Part shown: positions 1 through 10,993 of the stretch, piece by piece | How positions within the stretch are numbered: position 1 is the stretch's first letter | How the letters are laid out: each line of letters opens with the position of its first letter | The notes under the pieces: generated by a model | What the model was told of the DNA's origin: nothing | Database searches by the model: none | What the model saw: only the letters and a program-made list of their open reading frames with translations | Made by a program: the position numbers and the translations under genes | Source: Beroe ovata | Lineage: Eukaryota; Ctenophora; Nuda; Beroida; Beroidae | DNA length: 44,787 bases | Assembly (NCBI GenBank): GCA_946803715.1 | Contig: CAMPET010000212.1 | Span: forward strand, 84,582 to 129,368 | Direction of reading: 5' to 3'

Positions 1-75
1 CACACACACACACACACACACACACTCATGAATACACACGCACACACGCACAACCACACATGAACACACACGCAC
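1..75. repeat. (CA)n microsatellite at window edge
   Basis: An uninterrupted CA run at the left edge grades into an imperfect CA/CG/TG-containing tract. The start of the tract lies outside the window. Confidence 0.9.
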
Positions 76-349
76 ATTGTGTTTTCACATCAATAACTCG
101 TGTACCTACACACTGACTTTTAATCCGTGTAGTGTAAAATTCATTATGTTTGATGTGGTGTGAGGGTGTTTAACTTGCCAAAGTACAATACAGGAAGACC
201 ACGATATTGACCTCTTGATAAGTTTTGGTTGGCTTTGTAGGTCTAACGTAATGAATTGTCTACATGTTATTTGAATTTTGTTATTGATCTTTTGAGTAAC
301 ATTATTCAAAGCAAACCATTTCCTGTAGCTACAAGGCACAGTTCTCAGA

Positions 350-3300
350 ATGGGTAAGGCACTGAGCAAGGGAGAAAAGCCAAAGAGCGAAGGAGCAGTG
401 AGTAAAGTTATAATATTGTCTTAAATTAGGGCGGAAGATATAAGTTGTTGTTAAAACTACACTTGTTAGTAAACCTGTAAGTTAGGGTATTAGATATAAG
501 TTGTAAAAAGTATCTTAGTACGTACTTAAGTATTCGTTAGTATGTAGGTAGGTGCCTGCCTAATAGGTACTTAGCCAGTAGTCAGAACTTAAGTTTCCCA
601 ATTCCCAAGTCTGTGAGAGTAGCGAATGCTTCTTAAGACCCAAAAGCCAAAAGTCCGCACTTGTTATCATAACCTTGAGCATTGATCCCCTTGACTTAAC
701 CCTCAAAAAAACCCTCTGGATCTATAGTCATGAACTTCCTTCTTTCTGATTATCTTTTCCTACTTTCATGAATTGCACTTCCTTTAAATTAAGTTTCTCA
801 TCACGTCTTCCCATGTTTAAGGCCTTGAATAGGTATGAAAGATTTCCTTTGCATTTGAGCCAAATGTCTCACAGTACATACCTACTGCATAGATGTATAG
901 ATTGGCTCAAAGCATAATAATGTAGCGAATGGTCCAGGTTCTTACCTTGCTACATTAAGCATAATCCAGCATTGAGTCCATGTTACATGTAACCTGATCA
1001 CCGCTGATGAAAAGTCACGATTTTCTCTTCGACAGAATCTCCTTTACTCAAAGTAGAGCAATAGTGTAATCTCATGTCCTCATGTAGGAGTGATGTAGTT
1101 CACTAGCTGTTGCATCATGATGCAGTTGTTGGTCTGAAAGTACCTACAGAGTTAAGGTATATCCCTTTACTCAAGCAACATAACTATAACTCAAGTTGTT
1201 GCACAAGACGCTAGTAGATTGTAGAACAATTTATACCAGATTGTTTCATTATTGATTACCCGCATTACTATCACAGGAATGACTTGCAGTTCAGCATGAA
1301 TAACTTCCCATGACCGAGATTATTAAAGAACTTACTTATGGAGAACTATTCTGTTCCAACTAATTATGCTATAGTTGATTGAAAACATGGGGCTTTAGCT
1401 CTCTCACAAGTATAACGTAGCTTGGCTAATTAAGGTTGTCATGTAGGGAAGATGCATGATTGATGCATAGTCATATAGGAAACACCAAAAGCAGCATTTA
1501 GTGTTAATGCTTTGAAATATGCCTATATCATGCATTATTTAATCAATTTAAGTGTTCCAAAGCATGGTGGTTAGCTTAGAGGGGGTGATAAGTTTATGGG
1601 GTTTTGCTAACGTTCATGTCGAAATTTCAACCGATCACCAACCTACATGTTATTCACAAAAGTTGGTTTTCAGTTCTCAAATATTATGAGCACTGAGCAG
1701 TAGGTAAAAGCAACCATAAATAAGGTTTTTCGACTTCATGATCGTGGGGCATGCCAATGTGCCTAGGTGGCATTTCTCTAATTCGGGCACCCTTTCAATG
1801 GCGGGCAGTAATGCTGCCATTAATTTGATTAGTAACTCTATATCGTGAGATGGACTGTCATGTGACCATGCATTTCTCAAATAAAAGATGGAAAGTGGAA
1901 ACTTTAAATTTCAATGCCATCTCAAATTACCAATGGCGTTTATATGAATATTTCAGGCAACAGAACAATGATAATTGATGATTGAACTCAATCAGTCAAT
2001 GTTTATAGAATTTAGGAACTTAATTTGTGAAGGGTCTGCAAAAAATTTAAAATTTGATCTGAAATTCGACATGTACGTTATCATATAAATCCATCTTAAG
2101 CATGTGTACGTGTTCCTTTTTTTAAATAAGCATGTCTTAAGATCAGCAATTCATCCAAATATTTTTCTTTGTTGGCTAATTACATCTTTAGGACGAAGCC
2201 CCTGAACAGCCTGTAGCGGATTCAGAACCCACAGCAGAAAATGTAGGTTCAGCACCGGCAACTGACTCAGAGCCCGCAGCGGCCGAATCATCAGAGCCCG
2301 CAGCGGCCGAATCATCAGAACCTGTAGCAGCTGAATCATCAGAACCTGTAGCAGCCGAATCAGAGCCTGTAGCGGCCGAATCAGAGCCTGTAGCGGCTGA
2401 ATCATCAGAACCTGCTGTACCAGATGTAGCTGAATCAGCAGTTGCACCAGTTGAATCAGAGCCCGCACCAGTTGAATCAGAGCCCGCACCAGTTGAATCA
2501 GAACCTGTAGCGGAACCTGCAGCACCTGAAGTAGATGAATCAGTGCCCGTGCAAGAAGCCGTTGCTGCTGAATCGGAAGCCGTTGCTGAACCTGCAGAAC
2601 CTGCTGTGGCTGAAGCCGTTGCAGAATCAACGACAGTTGAAGAAGAAAAACCTGTGGAAGAGGTATCTTGAGTTTTTCATGTAAAATTATGTCTAGCTTT
2701 TCTGTTGCTTTTTAATGAGCGACCTATACAACTTCATTGAAATAGCTCAATTGTTCGTGGAGCAGACGTTTGTAAAAATCTGTTAGCTTTATCATTAAAC
2801 AAATTTTTGTACTCGCTATGGCCAAGAGGTAAGTATAAACTTTAGCACTATCGAAAAGTAAGTAAACACTTCCTGTAAGCTCGTGATTCTAGTGGCCTAG
2901 AATTAGTGTTAATTGTCTGCTGGTCAATTTGATTTGTTCTCTTCTCCTAAAAGTAAAACCATGATTATCTCTCATCGATTTGAGTGAAAATTTCTGTACG
3001 ATTATTTACTTACCTGTCTTTGATTCCTAGCTACAGTTAATCGTTCCCAACATTATAAATCAATAAATCGATGAAAATGTCATACCAAGTTGTATCCCCT
3101 TCAGGTACTCTGAGACAGCAAATTGAAGAAACTTTTCACTAACCAAACCGTAGAATTCGAATTGTTGCCCAGCCCAGATTATATCGGCAATGTTGCTACT
3201 AGTAGTTCTAATGTTAGATTAGATAGTAGATACAAGGCGATGAGCGCTGTTTGCTGATTATAGGCACTGCATTGCGAATGAACGCTGACCATATAACAGA

Positions 3301-3731
3301 CCATAACACTCGAAAAATCCCGATTATCTGGACCTGATAATCTCCAATGTTTTAGGCTGAGCCAGCACCGGCAGAAGAAGCACCAGCACCAGCACCAGCT
3401 GCGGAAGAGGCCCCTGCTGCTGAAGAGGCCCCGGCTGCTGAAGAGGCCCCAGCTGCTGAAGAGGCCCCAGCTGCTGCTGAAGAGGCCCCAGCTGCTGCTG
3501 ATGAAGCACCTGCTGCAGAAGAACCAGGTTGGCAACTTCTGGCAATATTCTATATTCCAAAGATCACCTCAATATTCAAATCCATTATTCCTCTAACTCG
3601 GATTTTTTTTAGCTACTACTGAAGAAGCTGCCCCCGCAGCTGACGAGTCAGCGCCTGCTGCCGAAGAAGCTCCAGCGGAGGCTGCTGCGCCAGAATCCGC
3701 ATCTGAGGAGGCGCCCGCTGCTGAATCATAG
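350..3731 (+). CDS. N-myristoylation-type acidic Ala/Glu/Pro/Ser-rich protein (BASP1-like in style)
   Basis: Four exons join in phase: 350-397, 2192-2662, 3356-3527 and 3613-3731 (TAG), giving 269 residues. Donors are GTGAGT, GTATCT and GTTGGC; each acceptor is a TTTAG-type site. The N-terminus MGKALSKGEKPKS fits the N-myristoyltransferase pattern (Gly2, Ser6, Lys7) followed by basic residues. The rest is low-complexity: exon 2 has degenerate ESSEPVAA, ESEPVAA and VESEPAP units, and exons 3-4 have EEAPAA units. There are no Cys, no membrane segment and no globular domain. Vertebrate BASP1 has the same design (myristoylated basic tip plus a long acidic Ala/Glu/Pro tail) and works at the inner plasma membrane. 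Orthology cannot be claimed because such composition arises repeatedly. The short first exon isolates the lipidation signal. Possible poly(A) signals lie at 4073-4078 and 4178-4183. Gene structure is well supported; function is inference. Confidence 0.8.
398..2191 (+). other. Intron 1 of the acidic-protein gene
   Basis: AT-rich sequence of about 1.8 kb between a GTGAGT donor and a TTTAG acceptor. I see no convincing coding potential on either strand and no clear repeat. Confidence 0.6.
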
Positions 3732-4890
3732 ACACCTCATCGTTTAGAGATGGTTTAGGTAACATGAGGTTGATCCAGATTATCTGTTCGGCGATGGGTT
3801 AGATGGATATCTTTGGCTCTTTTCTCTCTACCGGCCTTACCATAGTTTGAAATCTGAACATATTGGTGCCTAAAACGGTGTCCGAGGATCTCTTTTCTTG
3901 GGCATGTGTTCCGTCTCACTACTTCTGTTTTGCGGTTCTTTGTAGAAATTGTGGAACTTTTAGATGTCTTGAAGTGAGGAATGTTACTGTATTCTTTGAT
4001 TATGAAAAGAATTAAAAACTACCATCACAAAATATCATTTCATTTGATAAGGTATAGTAAGAAGTTGCATGGAATAAAAGTAGTTTTCATTTATTGGAAT
4101 CCGGCTCACTTATTAAGCCCAATATATCTTTTTTGGTAACATAACATATTACATGCTTGACGAAATCTTGACATTTTAATAAAGAAGCACAACAGCAATT
4201 TGGAGTAGCGGTCTTAACACGTGGTTACAGAAATGCGTATGAAATTTATTCTTGGATTTATTTTATATCGGATCCTTATTAACGACATTTTTACTGTCTT
4301 AATTAATAACAATTTGGATATTTTTACAAACATGTCTCTTGATTACGGTGTTATTATGGAATAATAACCAAGAACTGATATGATGTGCAAATTTCTAATT
4401 TTTTCTGAATTTCCTTGTTAACCATATTTACGTTGTTTTGAGCCGAATATTGGTGCAATGTAGCTCATTAGCTAGTTTACAATAGGTAACAATTACGTTG
4501 ATCAATATTTTAACATGAGTGTTTACCTGCGTTTCCCATATAAATTATCATTTTCTGGGCTGCAAAGGGAGAAAGGGTCACATTAAACTATTTGGACATT
4601 TGGACAAGAACCAAGGTTAGGGGTATGGTTTGAGGGTTTTGAGGGAAAGTTGAACGGACACACGTCTGAATCTCCTCTCAGTTCATCAATACTTTAAATG
4701 GGCCCGCGTGAGACTGCTCACAAATCTTCGCAGTGTGACTGACTGCGTATCTCATGTGATTCAGAATTAACTGCCTGACTCTTCCTCTCACTTACACACA
4801 CTGTGACAGTGTTCCACAATTCCATCCTGTGTTTCGAGTTTCGTGTTTTCCAACAACTCCCGAAATATCGGTTATATTTCTGTCTTTGAT
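3732..4890. other. 3' UTR and intergenic spacer
   Basis: This holds the 3' UTR of the upstream gene, with AATAAA at 4073-4078 and 4178-4183, and then the presumed promoter of the next + strand gene. No ORF of note and no clear repeats. Confidence 0.5.
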
Positions 4891-5657
4891 ATGTCCATGT
4901 GGAACTCGACTGTTTATACCTTCCAAATTCTGGTGATATTCAGTAGAGCAGGTTAGTTATGATCATGCAAATTCTATTAATTCCCATTGTTCTGCATTAA
5001 AAAGCGTCATAACGTCACCGTAAGTTTTCTGTCATAATTTCAGTTCCTATGGGTCTTGGGGCGCCAACAGTTTCGCACAACAGTTTCGGAAAATTTCAAA
5101 CACCTCAAAATTTTCCCAAGAAATCGGAAAAGACCATCTCGAACAACCAGTTTCCTTCTCAACCCAATGAACTCATCGGCGAATATCTGAACAAGGGACA
5201 GTACCAAGTAAATACCACGTCTTGCGTCAGCAAAGCACCTCGAAACGAAAGTGTTATTGATGATAATGGGGACGACATCGTCACAAAGTCCACATTTGAA
5301 GCAACTTCCTCCATGAGTTATATCGGTGGACTTATCACGATGATAATCGTTGTAATGGGGTATAATAAGAGGGGGCAGTTGTGGGACTGTCTGAGAGGGC
5401 GGGGAAGAGGTTGTCGGATGGAAGTTAGGGCGGAAGAGGGGGAAATAAGTGTCGTGTTTGGGGATGATGATGAGGGGGAGGGGTGTCAAGAGGGGAGATG
5501 CAAAGAGGGGAGGTGTCAAGAGGGGATGTGTCAATGCAAAAACCAGTTCTGTTCCAATGATTGGTCGACTGAATACGTTGGGTCTAGCGATAAAATTGAT
5601 GTTTTACCGATTGAAGATGAAACCCACGACCTACAAACCGATAAGAATTTTCCTTGA
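4891..5657 (+). CDS. Small type I single-pass membrane protein with Cys-Glu-Gly repeat tail
   Basis: Two exons, 4891-4951 and 5044-5657, join in phase 1 (donor GTTAGT, acceptor TTTCAG), giving 224 residues. Exon 1 encodes a signal-peptide-like leader with hydrophobic core VYTFQILVIF and a plausible cleavage after Ser-Arg-Ala. A polar ectodomain of about 90 residues follows, with N-glycosylation sequons at N77 (NTT) and N88 (NES). One membrane segment lies at about residues 111-127 (YIGGLITMIIVVMGY), followed by basic residues, as expected for the cytoplasmic side. The tail is highly acidic and contains CQEGRCKEGRCQEGMCQC at about 168-185, encoded by 15-bp tandem repeats. I do not recognise the family. 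The exon 1 join is inferred; the leader plus one TM makes a coherent topology. Possible poly(A) signals: 6131-6136 and 6249-6254. Confidence 0.6.
5484..5537 (+). repeat. 15-bp tandem repeat inside coding sequence
   Basis: About 3.5 copies of a TGTCAAGAGGGGAGA-type unit encode the CxEGx pentapeptides in the cytoplasmic tail of the membrane protein. Copies are in frame and diverge at single bases. Confidence 0.8.
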
Positions 5658-6182
5658 ATTGCCATTCTGACAATATCTTCAAGAATTTACTCAGCAGCAA
5701 CAGCTGACAGTGTACACTATGGATCTATCTTTCAGTTCATTCTGCGCATCAATGTTGCCGCACTTTTCACTACACTGAGTTTATTCTTCCTTGAAATCAC
5801 ACACTATCAAGGAATGTTAGATACAGTGAGCAGAATCACGTTAAATCTTGAATCCATATCGTTGACGAATGAGGCATCAATAAGCGTTCCCTCATAGTAC
5901 ATTTCAAATCTGCATCACTCAAATTGATGTTGATAGTGTTATATTCCTTCTAACTCCAACTTATTTTTCCTTGTGCATGAAATGGGAATCGAAGTGACAA
6001 TGTGACCTTGAACGTGTTCACTATTACAAAAAACATTTGGAATGGTCCAAATCTCTGATTCTCTGACAATATGTAGCGCGCGAACGAATTTCCTCGTGCA
6101 AATCGCGCACAAGTTCATCTACTGCGATGAAATAAATTTTTGCGCGCAGCGTGGGAATGAATTGGGGGTGGAGTGCGCGCGT

Positions 6183-6200
6183 TTGGAACGTACGTTCCAA
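6183..6200. repeat. Perfect 18-bp palindrome
   Basis: TTGGAACGTACGTTCCAA equals its own reverse complement. It sits in a locally CpG-rich stretch (GCGCGC at several points from 6075 to 6182) between the convergent membrane-protein and sulfotransferase genes. Confidence 0.85.
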
Positions 6201-6359
6201 TGGAACGAACATAAGCGAATTCAGACGTACGCGTTTTTGACAATCAACAATAAATCCTGATTCTTGCAGTGCACCTATTCAAAAAGAATTGCAAATGTAA
6301 ATAAAATTATCAACATTTTGGTAAATCTGAACAATGTCTGTTCGGGTTCCTCATCCTGT

Positions 6360-7136
6360 TTAAGACGCAGAAAGTAAATTGACTCCAAAACACACCGCAA
6401 TTCCAACAAGAACTATCGCAAAAGCCACCAGAGTTCCCATTACGACCAATCTCACATTCCGATATCTCACTTGGGACGGATAGCTGCTATACTGACTTGA
6501 TGAATTAACTCTGGGAAAGGGCGTGTCCGGGACTTTCACACCGAGGAACTTGCAGAGTGGTTCCCATCCCTCCTTCACGTTAAATACAAGCAGTTTCTCT
6601 GCCGGAACCACCCTCTTTACCGCCGTATTCCAGTCAGTGTAAAACTTGGTCAGATCGGTCTTGTAATGGTTAGGATCGACCCCCAATTTACGAGAAAAGA
6701 AAGCCCGCTGAAGGTTTATGTGCGGGAGGCTGAGCAGAGATCTGATTGTCCAGTCTATTTTCCATGTCAACCAGCAACTAGCAGCATTGCTGGAGAATGT
6801 GGTCGCCTGCGTCGACCTCTCATACGACTCGGGTGTGTCTCTCACCGTGAGAACAACCAGGGCATCGGGGTTCCACTCCATGAATTTCTCATAGAACCAG
6901 GCACCAGGGAAATCAACCGTTGCCTGGTAACCGGCAAAGAATTCCTTAATGACGTCATCATTGGACTCATCTGCTAGATGCTCCTTGTAGAAATGGTTCC
7001 GTTCCGGGTGGAATATGGTTTCCACAGTGTGGTGACAGGGTGAAAATCCCAGTTCCTCGAGAGCTAGTTTGAGTGCCAGTGTGCCGGTCCGGCCCAGACC
7101 AGCGCCAATCACCTTCATATCCGTCATCGGTCAATC
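6360..7136 (-). CDS. Sulfotransferase-family P-loop protein with C-terminal membrane anchor
   Basis: One coding exon: ATG at 7127, stop TAA at 6362-6360, 255 residues. The exon begins at 7136 after a TTTACAG acceptor; an in-frame TGA sits between that acceptor and the ATG, so the start is fixed and a non-coding 5' exon lies upstream. Residues 5-16 (KVIGAGLGRTGT) are the phosphosulfate-binding P-loop, and 91-106 (VVLTVRDTPESYERST, with R96 and S105) match the 3'-phosphate-binding segment. KEGWEPLCKFLG (about 185-196) is a conserved signature of this family (Sulfotransfer_4 type). Residues about 224-247 form one hydrophobic helix near the C-terminus, predicting a tail-anchored protein with a cytosolic catalytic domain. 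Family members are widespread in invertebrates; substrates are mostly unknown, and sulfonation is inferred from the family. Convergent with the gene on its left. Confidence 0.85.
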
Positions 7137-7554
7137 CTGTAAATATTGGTTTTCGTGAGTGTTTGCTTTATATCCGAGAGTATTTAGGAGAATAGTCCAC
7201 AAAATAGTGGACTGGTGCAGTATATGATCAGGCCACTTTGATAGACATACCATAATCATTCATTAACAACTATTCATTAACAACCATTCTTTAACAACTG
7301 TTTGAATACTTGTCAGGACATTTTCCCCTTGATTTATTCAAACAAGAGTAAACAGCCGCGGGGAACGAACACTGAACAGTAACCGTAATTCAAACAATAC
7401 ATATTTTCTCCTCTCGCTGCAGGATTACACTAACTCCAAGGTGTAATCCGATACGAAATTCTAGCGTATCCAAATTTCCCCTTCAGCATATACATGAGTC
7501 GAGTGACAATGTTGACAAAATCACACACACAATCAAGAGTTGAAGTAGGACTTT

Positions 7555-7620
7555 CCTGGCATTCATTCATTCTAATGGATTGATTGAAATTTCTATCAAT
7601 CCACTAGAATGCATGCCAGG
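7555..7620. repeat. Inverted repeat (foldback)
   Basis: The left arm (7555-7584) and right arm (7595-7620) pair over about 26 positions with one 4-base insertion and a few mismatches, around a loop of about 10 bases (TGAAATTTCT). Arms begin and end in CCTGGCAT / ATGCCAGG. Confidence 0.75.
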
Positions 7621-8257
7621 GTGTCTATGCCACATGAATGAGGCCTTGTCAATTCACATATCCCCCCCATATTTGTTTCCATTGGGCCATGCTCAATATC
7701 TTCCCGCCATGAATGAACTCGGTACACGGCAAACAGGCTCTGGGCACCTGGTGGACCGAGAGGGGTATAAACCTCGCTCCGAGACACTCTTCTACCGATA
7801 ATAACAACCTGATGAGAGAGCGATAGACCATCGCATGACGATGATAAACAGTCAGAACCATCGCTCTCAATACTATTGTTCTATATTGCGTCTAGTGCAG
7901 TTACAAAAACTCCCATCTAAATGATGGGTTACCTTTTTGCAACACGGACATGCGTATAGATTGTGGGTGTGGCTGTAAAGTGGTCAGTAATTATTGTAAT
8001 TAAATTAGGGTGATATATTGCTCGAGGACTCAGATGTAGTCCACACTTTTGTTGTCGCACTGCAAGAAGTTTGCAATGTCTTTGCATGCGTTCGTTTAAA
8101 ACAATAGTTATACTTATAGCGTCCAAAGAAGCTATCTCATTCAAGAACGTGCCCTAGTTGGAGCCTGAATGTTATAAGCTGTAGCCGGTTCATCACATGA
8201 CACAGACATAACATTTTCATATTATAGATTCAAATTCTCAAGTCTGCTATCATTTCA

Positions 8258-8289
8258 TTTCCGTCATACGTGGTTTCCGTCATACGTGG
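8258..8289. repeat. 16-bp direct tandem duplication
   Basis: TTTCCGTCATACGTGG occurs twice head to tail without mismatch. Confidence 0.85.
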
Positions 8290-9340
8290 TTACTGGTTAT
8301 CTAGCTACGTGCGCGGCGCGGCAGGGAATCTTGTAGGAACTGCACGTGTAAACCTCTGCTATGATAACCTGCTACATATTATGCTAAATACTCTACTTCT
8401 ACTGTATGCTCTAGGAAGTGGCAGTTCTGTCTATCACATGCACAATATTGCTCGATTTATCCGCTTCCACGAAGCGATTTACCTATAGATGAATTATCAG
8501 ACGCGACAATCAAACACTTCCTATGATGACTCCACCAGGCGATCTGGCGATTATTTAGGAGCTACATTATCATTGCAGCTGAACACACATTCCCAAATCC
8601 CATAACTATACATATGCTGCAAATTTCACGTATGTAACGCGCGGACATATGCAATGCGCGCGCCACTCGCCATGTATAATAGCTGTCAATGATATTATCA
8701 AGTGAGGATAGAGGGGGTCGGCAGGAGTCATTCCTAATGAGTGCTCTATAATATGCTGTAAGCTGCAATAGTCAATGAGCATAGTAGTCGTATGTGTCCG
8801 TATTGTATATGCTTCATTGCTTCTTCTTACGGATACATCTGAAGATATTCTATTAATTTGGCTCAGAAAGTAGTAAAGCTTACTTTAAATCGATTTTCAA
8901 ACGCTCTTGCTCACTTGACACACCGTGTTTTGCCTAGTGTTCTCTATAACAGTAGATTGACGACTCTTTGCTCCACCGGTTTAGAAACAAGTTGAGACGA
9001 ACCCACATCATTTCGGAGTCCGGTCCTTCTCAACAATAAGATATCTGCTGGAGAAGAAGGAAAGAGTGACATCATCAGACATACTGAGTAGCAAGGTGTG
9101 CACTTTATAAGTTACTTGGACATACTCGCGAGCAGTCTCAACACAGGTTCATACAACGTACATCTCTCCTATAAAGCTGTGTCCGGAGAAGTGTGAAATC
9201 TGCTGGAAACATACAACTACAAAGCTCTTATACACTTACAAGATGAACGGAACAGATTGTGTTTTTGGAGGATCAGTATCGCAGCAAGAATTTATTACAT
9301 CGGAATATTGAACACGCGTCGATTCTTATATTTTACCTTC

Positions 9341-9382
9341 GATCTCTCCCTCTCTCTCTTTCTCTCCGCTCTCTCTCTTTCT
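9341..9382. repeat. CT-rich low-complexity tract
   Basis: A pyrimidine run of CTCTCTC and CCCTCTC units, about 42 bases, with no gene attached. Confidence 0.7.
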
Positions 9383-9940
9383 AATTCCCGACATTGACTT
9401 GCTCCTTGGTTGAGGTTGCATCATCGCATGCCACACCCATACCAGCACCATGCCACACCCATATCAGCACCACGCTACGACCAGAAGTAAGAAGCCACAG
9501 CTCACACTGCAAGAACTTGCTGGGGGATTCAACTCAGGTAGGGACATACTATAAGTGTTGGTGTGTAGTTGGCATTATAATATTTGGCAAGTTGGTTATA
9601 GCTCATTTAACAATGTGTATAGCCAACTATATCAAACCAGTTACTGTTAATAAAGTATCGACATTGGCGACCTTCCCAGCTTCAATGATAATCTGATACC
9701 GACTGAATACTGATGTCTGCAGTACTGAACATGTATCTGCATCAGCTATATCATTGTAGTAAGTACCCACAGTCCCACGCGATGCATGATATACTCACAG
9801 GGAGGTTACGATCAGTGTTGGCGAGGAACTCATTGGAAAGAAGGAAGTATTCCCTACTAAAACACGACATTGACCGGGACAGGGAGATAGCTAGGAAGGT
9901 ATGCACGTGCAGGAACCATGAACATAATTCTCTTACAGTG

Positions 9941-10047
9941 TGTGATTAGGCAATCAACTTCTGTGACACCAGATTGGTCTGTACGGAACCCCACGGTTTC
10001 GATCCTTGTATGCCGTATAGCAAGGATATCCACCGTATTCGCTAGGC
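9941..10047 (+). repeat. Dispersed repeat, copy A
   Basis: About 107 bp match 13030-13139 in the same orientation at roughly 80% by eye. Shared blocks include GTGATTAGG, CGGAACCCCACGGTTTCGAT and CCACCGT.TTCGC.AGGC. The shared GGTTTCGAT(T)CC is reminiscent of a pol III B box but no clear A box is visible, so tRNA derivation is only a suggestion. Confidence 0.65.
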
Positions 10048-10580
10048 TAGGCACATAACCACTCTGTCTTGACCAAACGAACACGACTCTTCAACAAAGT
10101 CCAAAAGTAGTTTAAGTTATGACTATGACGACGTTGTTACTATGGCGATGCAGTTTTCAGTAATGACACAATATTTGGATTGCTCCCTGCCCTTGCTGGC
10201 AGGATTTCATCCTTGGCCCGGCCAGTTAAGAGAAACCCTACCAAAACCCGCGAAAGTGTAGAAAATTATGGACCAGGCCACGGCCTTCCCTTGGCTAACA
10301 CCATCATCCACAATCTCCCTTCACTTTACAGCGGCTGTCTCACGAAGTCTCAGAGTACAGGAAAACATACTCTGAACTAGTGAGAAAGCGACTACATCAT
10401 GATACCTCTGTGAACCCTAGCATAGCTCAGGTATGACATCATGTGAATCAAATTTATAGTCGCTCATGAACGCACTTGGCGGAATTATTTCGCTGAAACT
10501 ATTTTTGATAATATATTATTATTCGTCATTACAATTTCTTATTGGATCAAAATCCTATTAAAAAGCGAGATAGTGCATTT

Positions 10581-10633
10581 CTACCGCATTCTTCACACGA
10601 ACTTCAGTGAAATTCGAGTGAAGAATGCGGTAG
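10581..10633. repeat. 21-bp stem hairpin
   Basis: Arms 10581-10601 and 10613-10633 are complementary at 20 of 21 positions around an 11-base loop. The size and near-perfect stem resemble a short foldback or a pre-miRNA-like hairpin; nothing decides between them. Confidence 0.8.
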
Positions 10634-10846
10634 CAATTCAGCAATTGACAGTAGCGAGCTGATGCCAAATTGCGAAATAATAAATTAAATTCCTGGAGTT
10701 AAGACTAATTCATTGTACTTTACATAATGAAAAATTCGTGCCCTTGAATACAGAATTCCACCTGAGGCGGGGTCAAAGATTATTCGTATGGGACCCAGCT
10801 TTTCATTAAGTTCAATGCTTTATCAAATATTCATCACTTATACGAG

Positions 10847-10878
10847 ATCATATTGTGTTCACATCATATTGTGTTCAC
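10847..10878. repeat. 16-bp direct tandem duplication
   Basis: ATCATATTGTGTTCAC is repeated head to tail twice. Confidence 0.8.
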
Positions 10879-10993
10879 ATAATAATATGATATTGTCTCC
10901 GCTGAATATAGTACATTGCTGAAACTACTATATTCTGACAGAATGCACGGACACGCCAGATTGGTGATCACAATATGACACATCTCATTCAAG

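Larger units (their letters stand above)
7137..10993. other. Gene-poor spacer with small repeats
   Basis: AT-rich sequence upstream of the sulfotransferase-like gene. It contains a foldback at 7555-7620, a 16-bp direct duplication at 8258-8289, a CT-rich tract at 9341-9382, one member of a dispersed repeat pair at 9941-10047, a hairpin at 10581-10633 and a 16-bp duplication at 10847-10878. ORFs here are short and look like chance. Confidence 0.5.

Noticed and set aside
106-369. 87-codon minus-strand ORF
   Set aside because: It overlaps the first exon of the acidic-protein gene in antisense, has no splice logic and no recognisable features.
2151-2630. 159-codon minus-strand ORF rich in Gln/Leu
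   Set aside because: Antisense shadow of the repetitive exon 2; the periodicity comes from the coding repeats of the real + strand frame.
3179-3560. Two minus-strand ORFs rich in Ser/Trp/Gly or Gln/Leu
   Set aside because: Antisense of the EEAPAA-encoding exon 3.
6024-6260. Overlapping ORFs on both strands near the palindrome
   Set aside because: 62-72 codons with no domain, explained by palindromic CpG-rich sequence.
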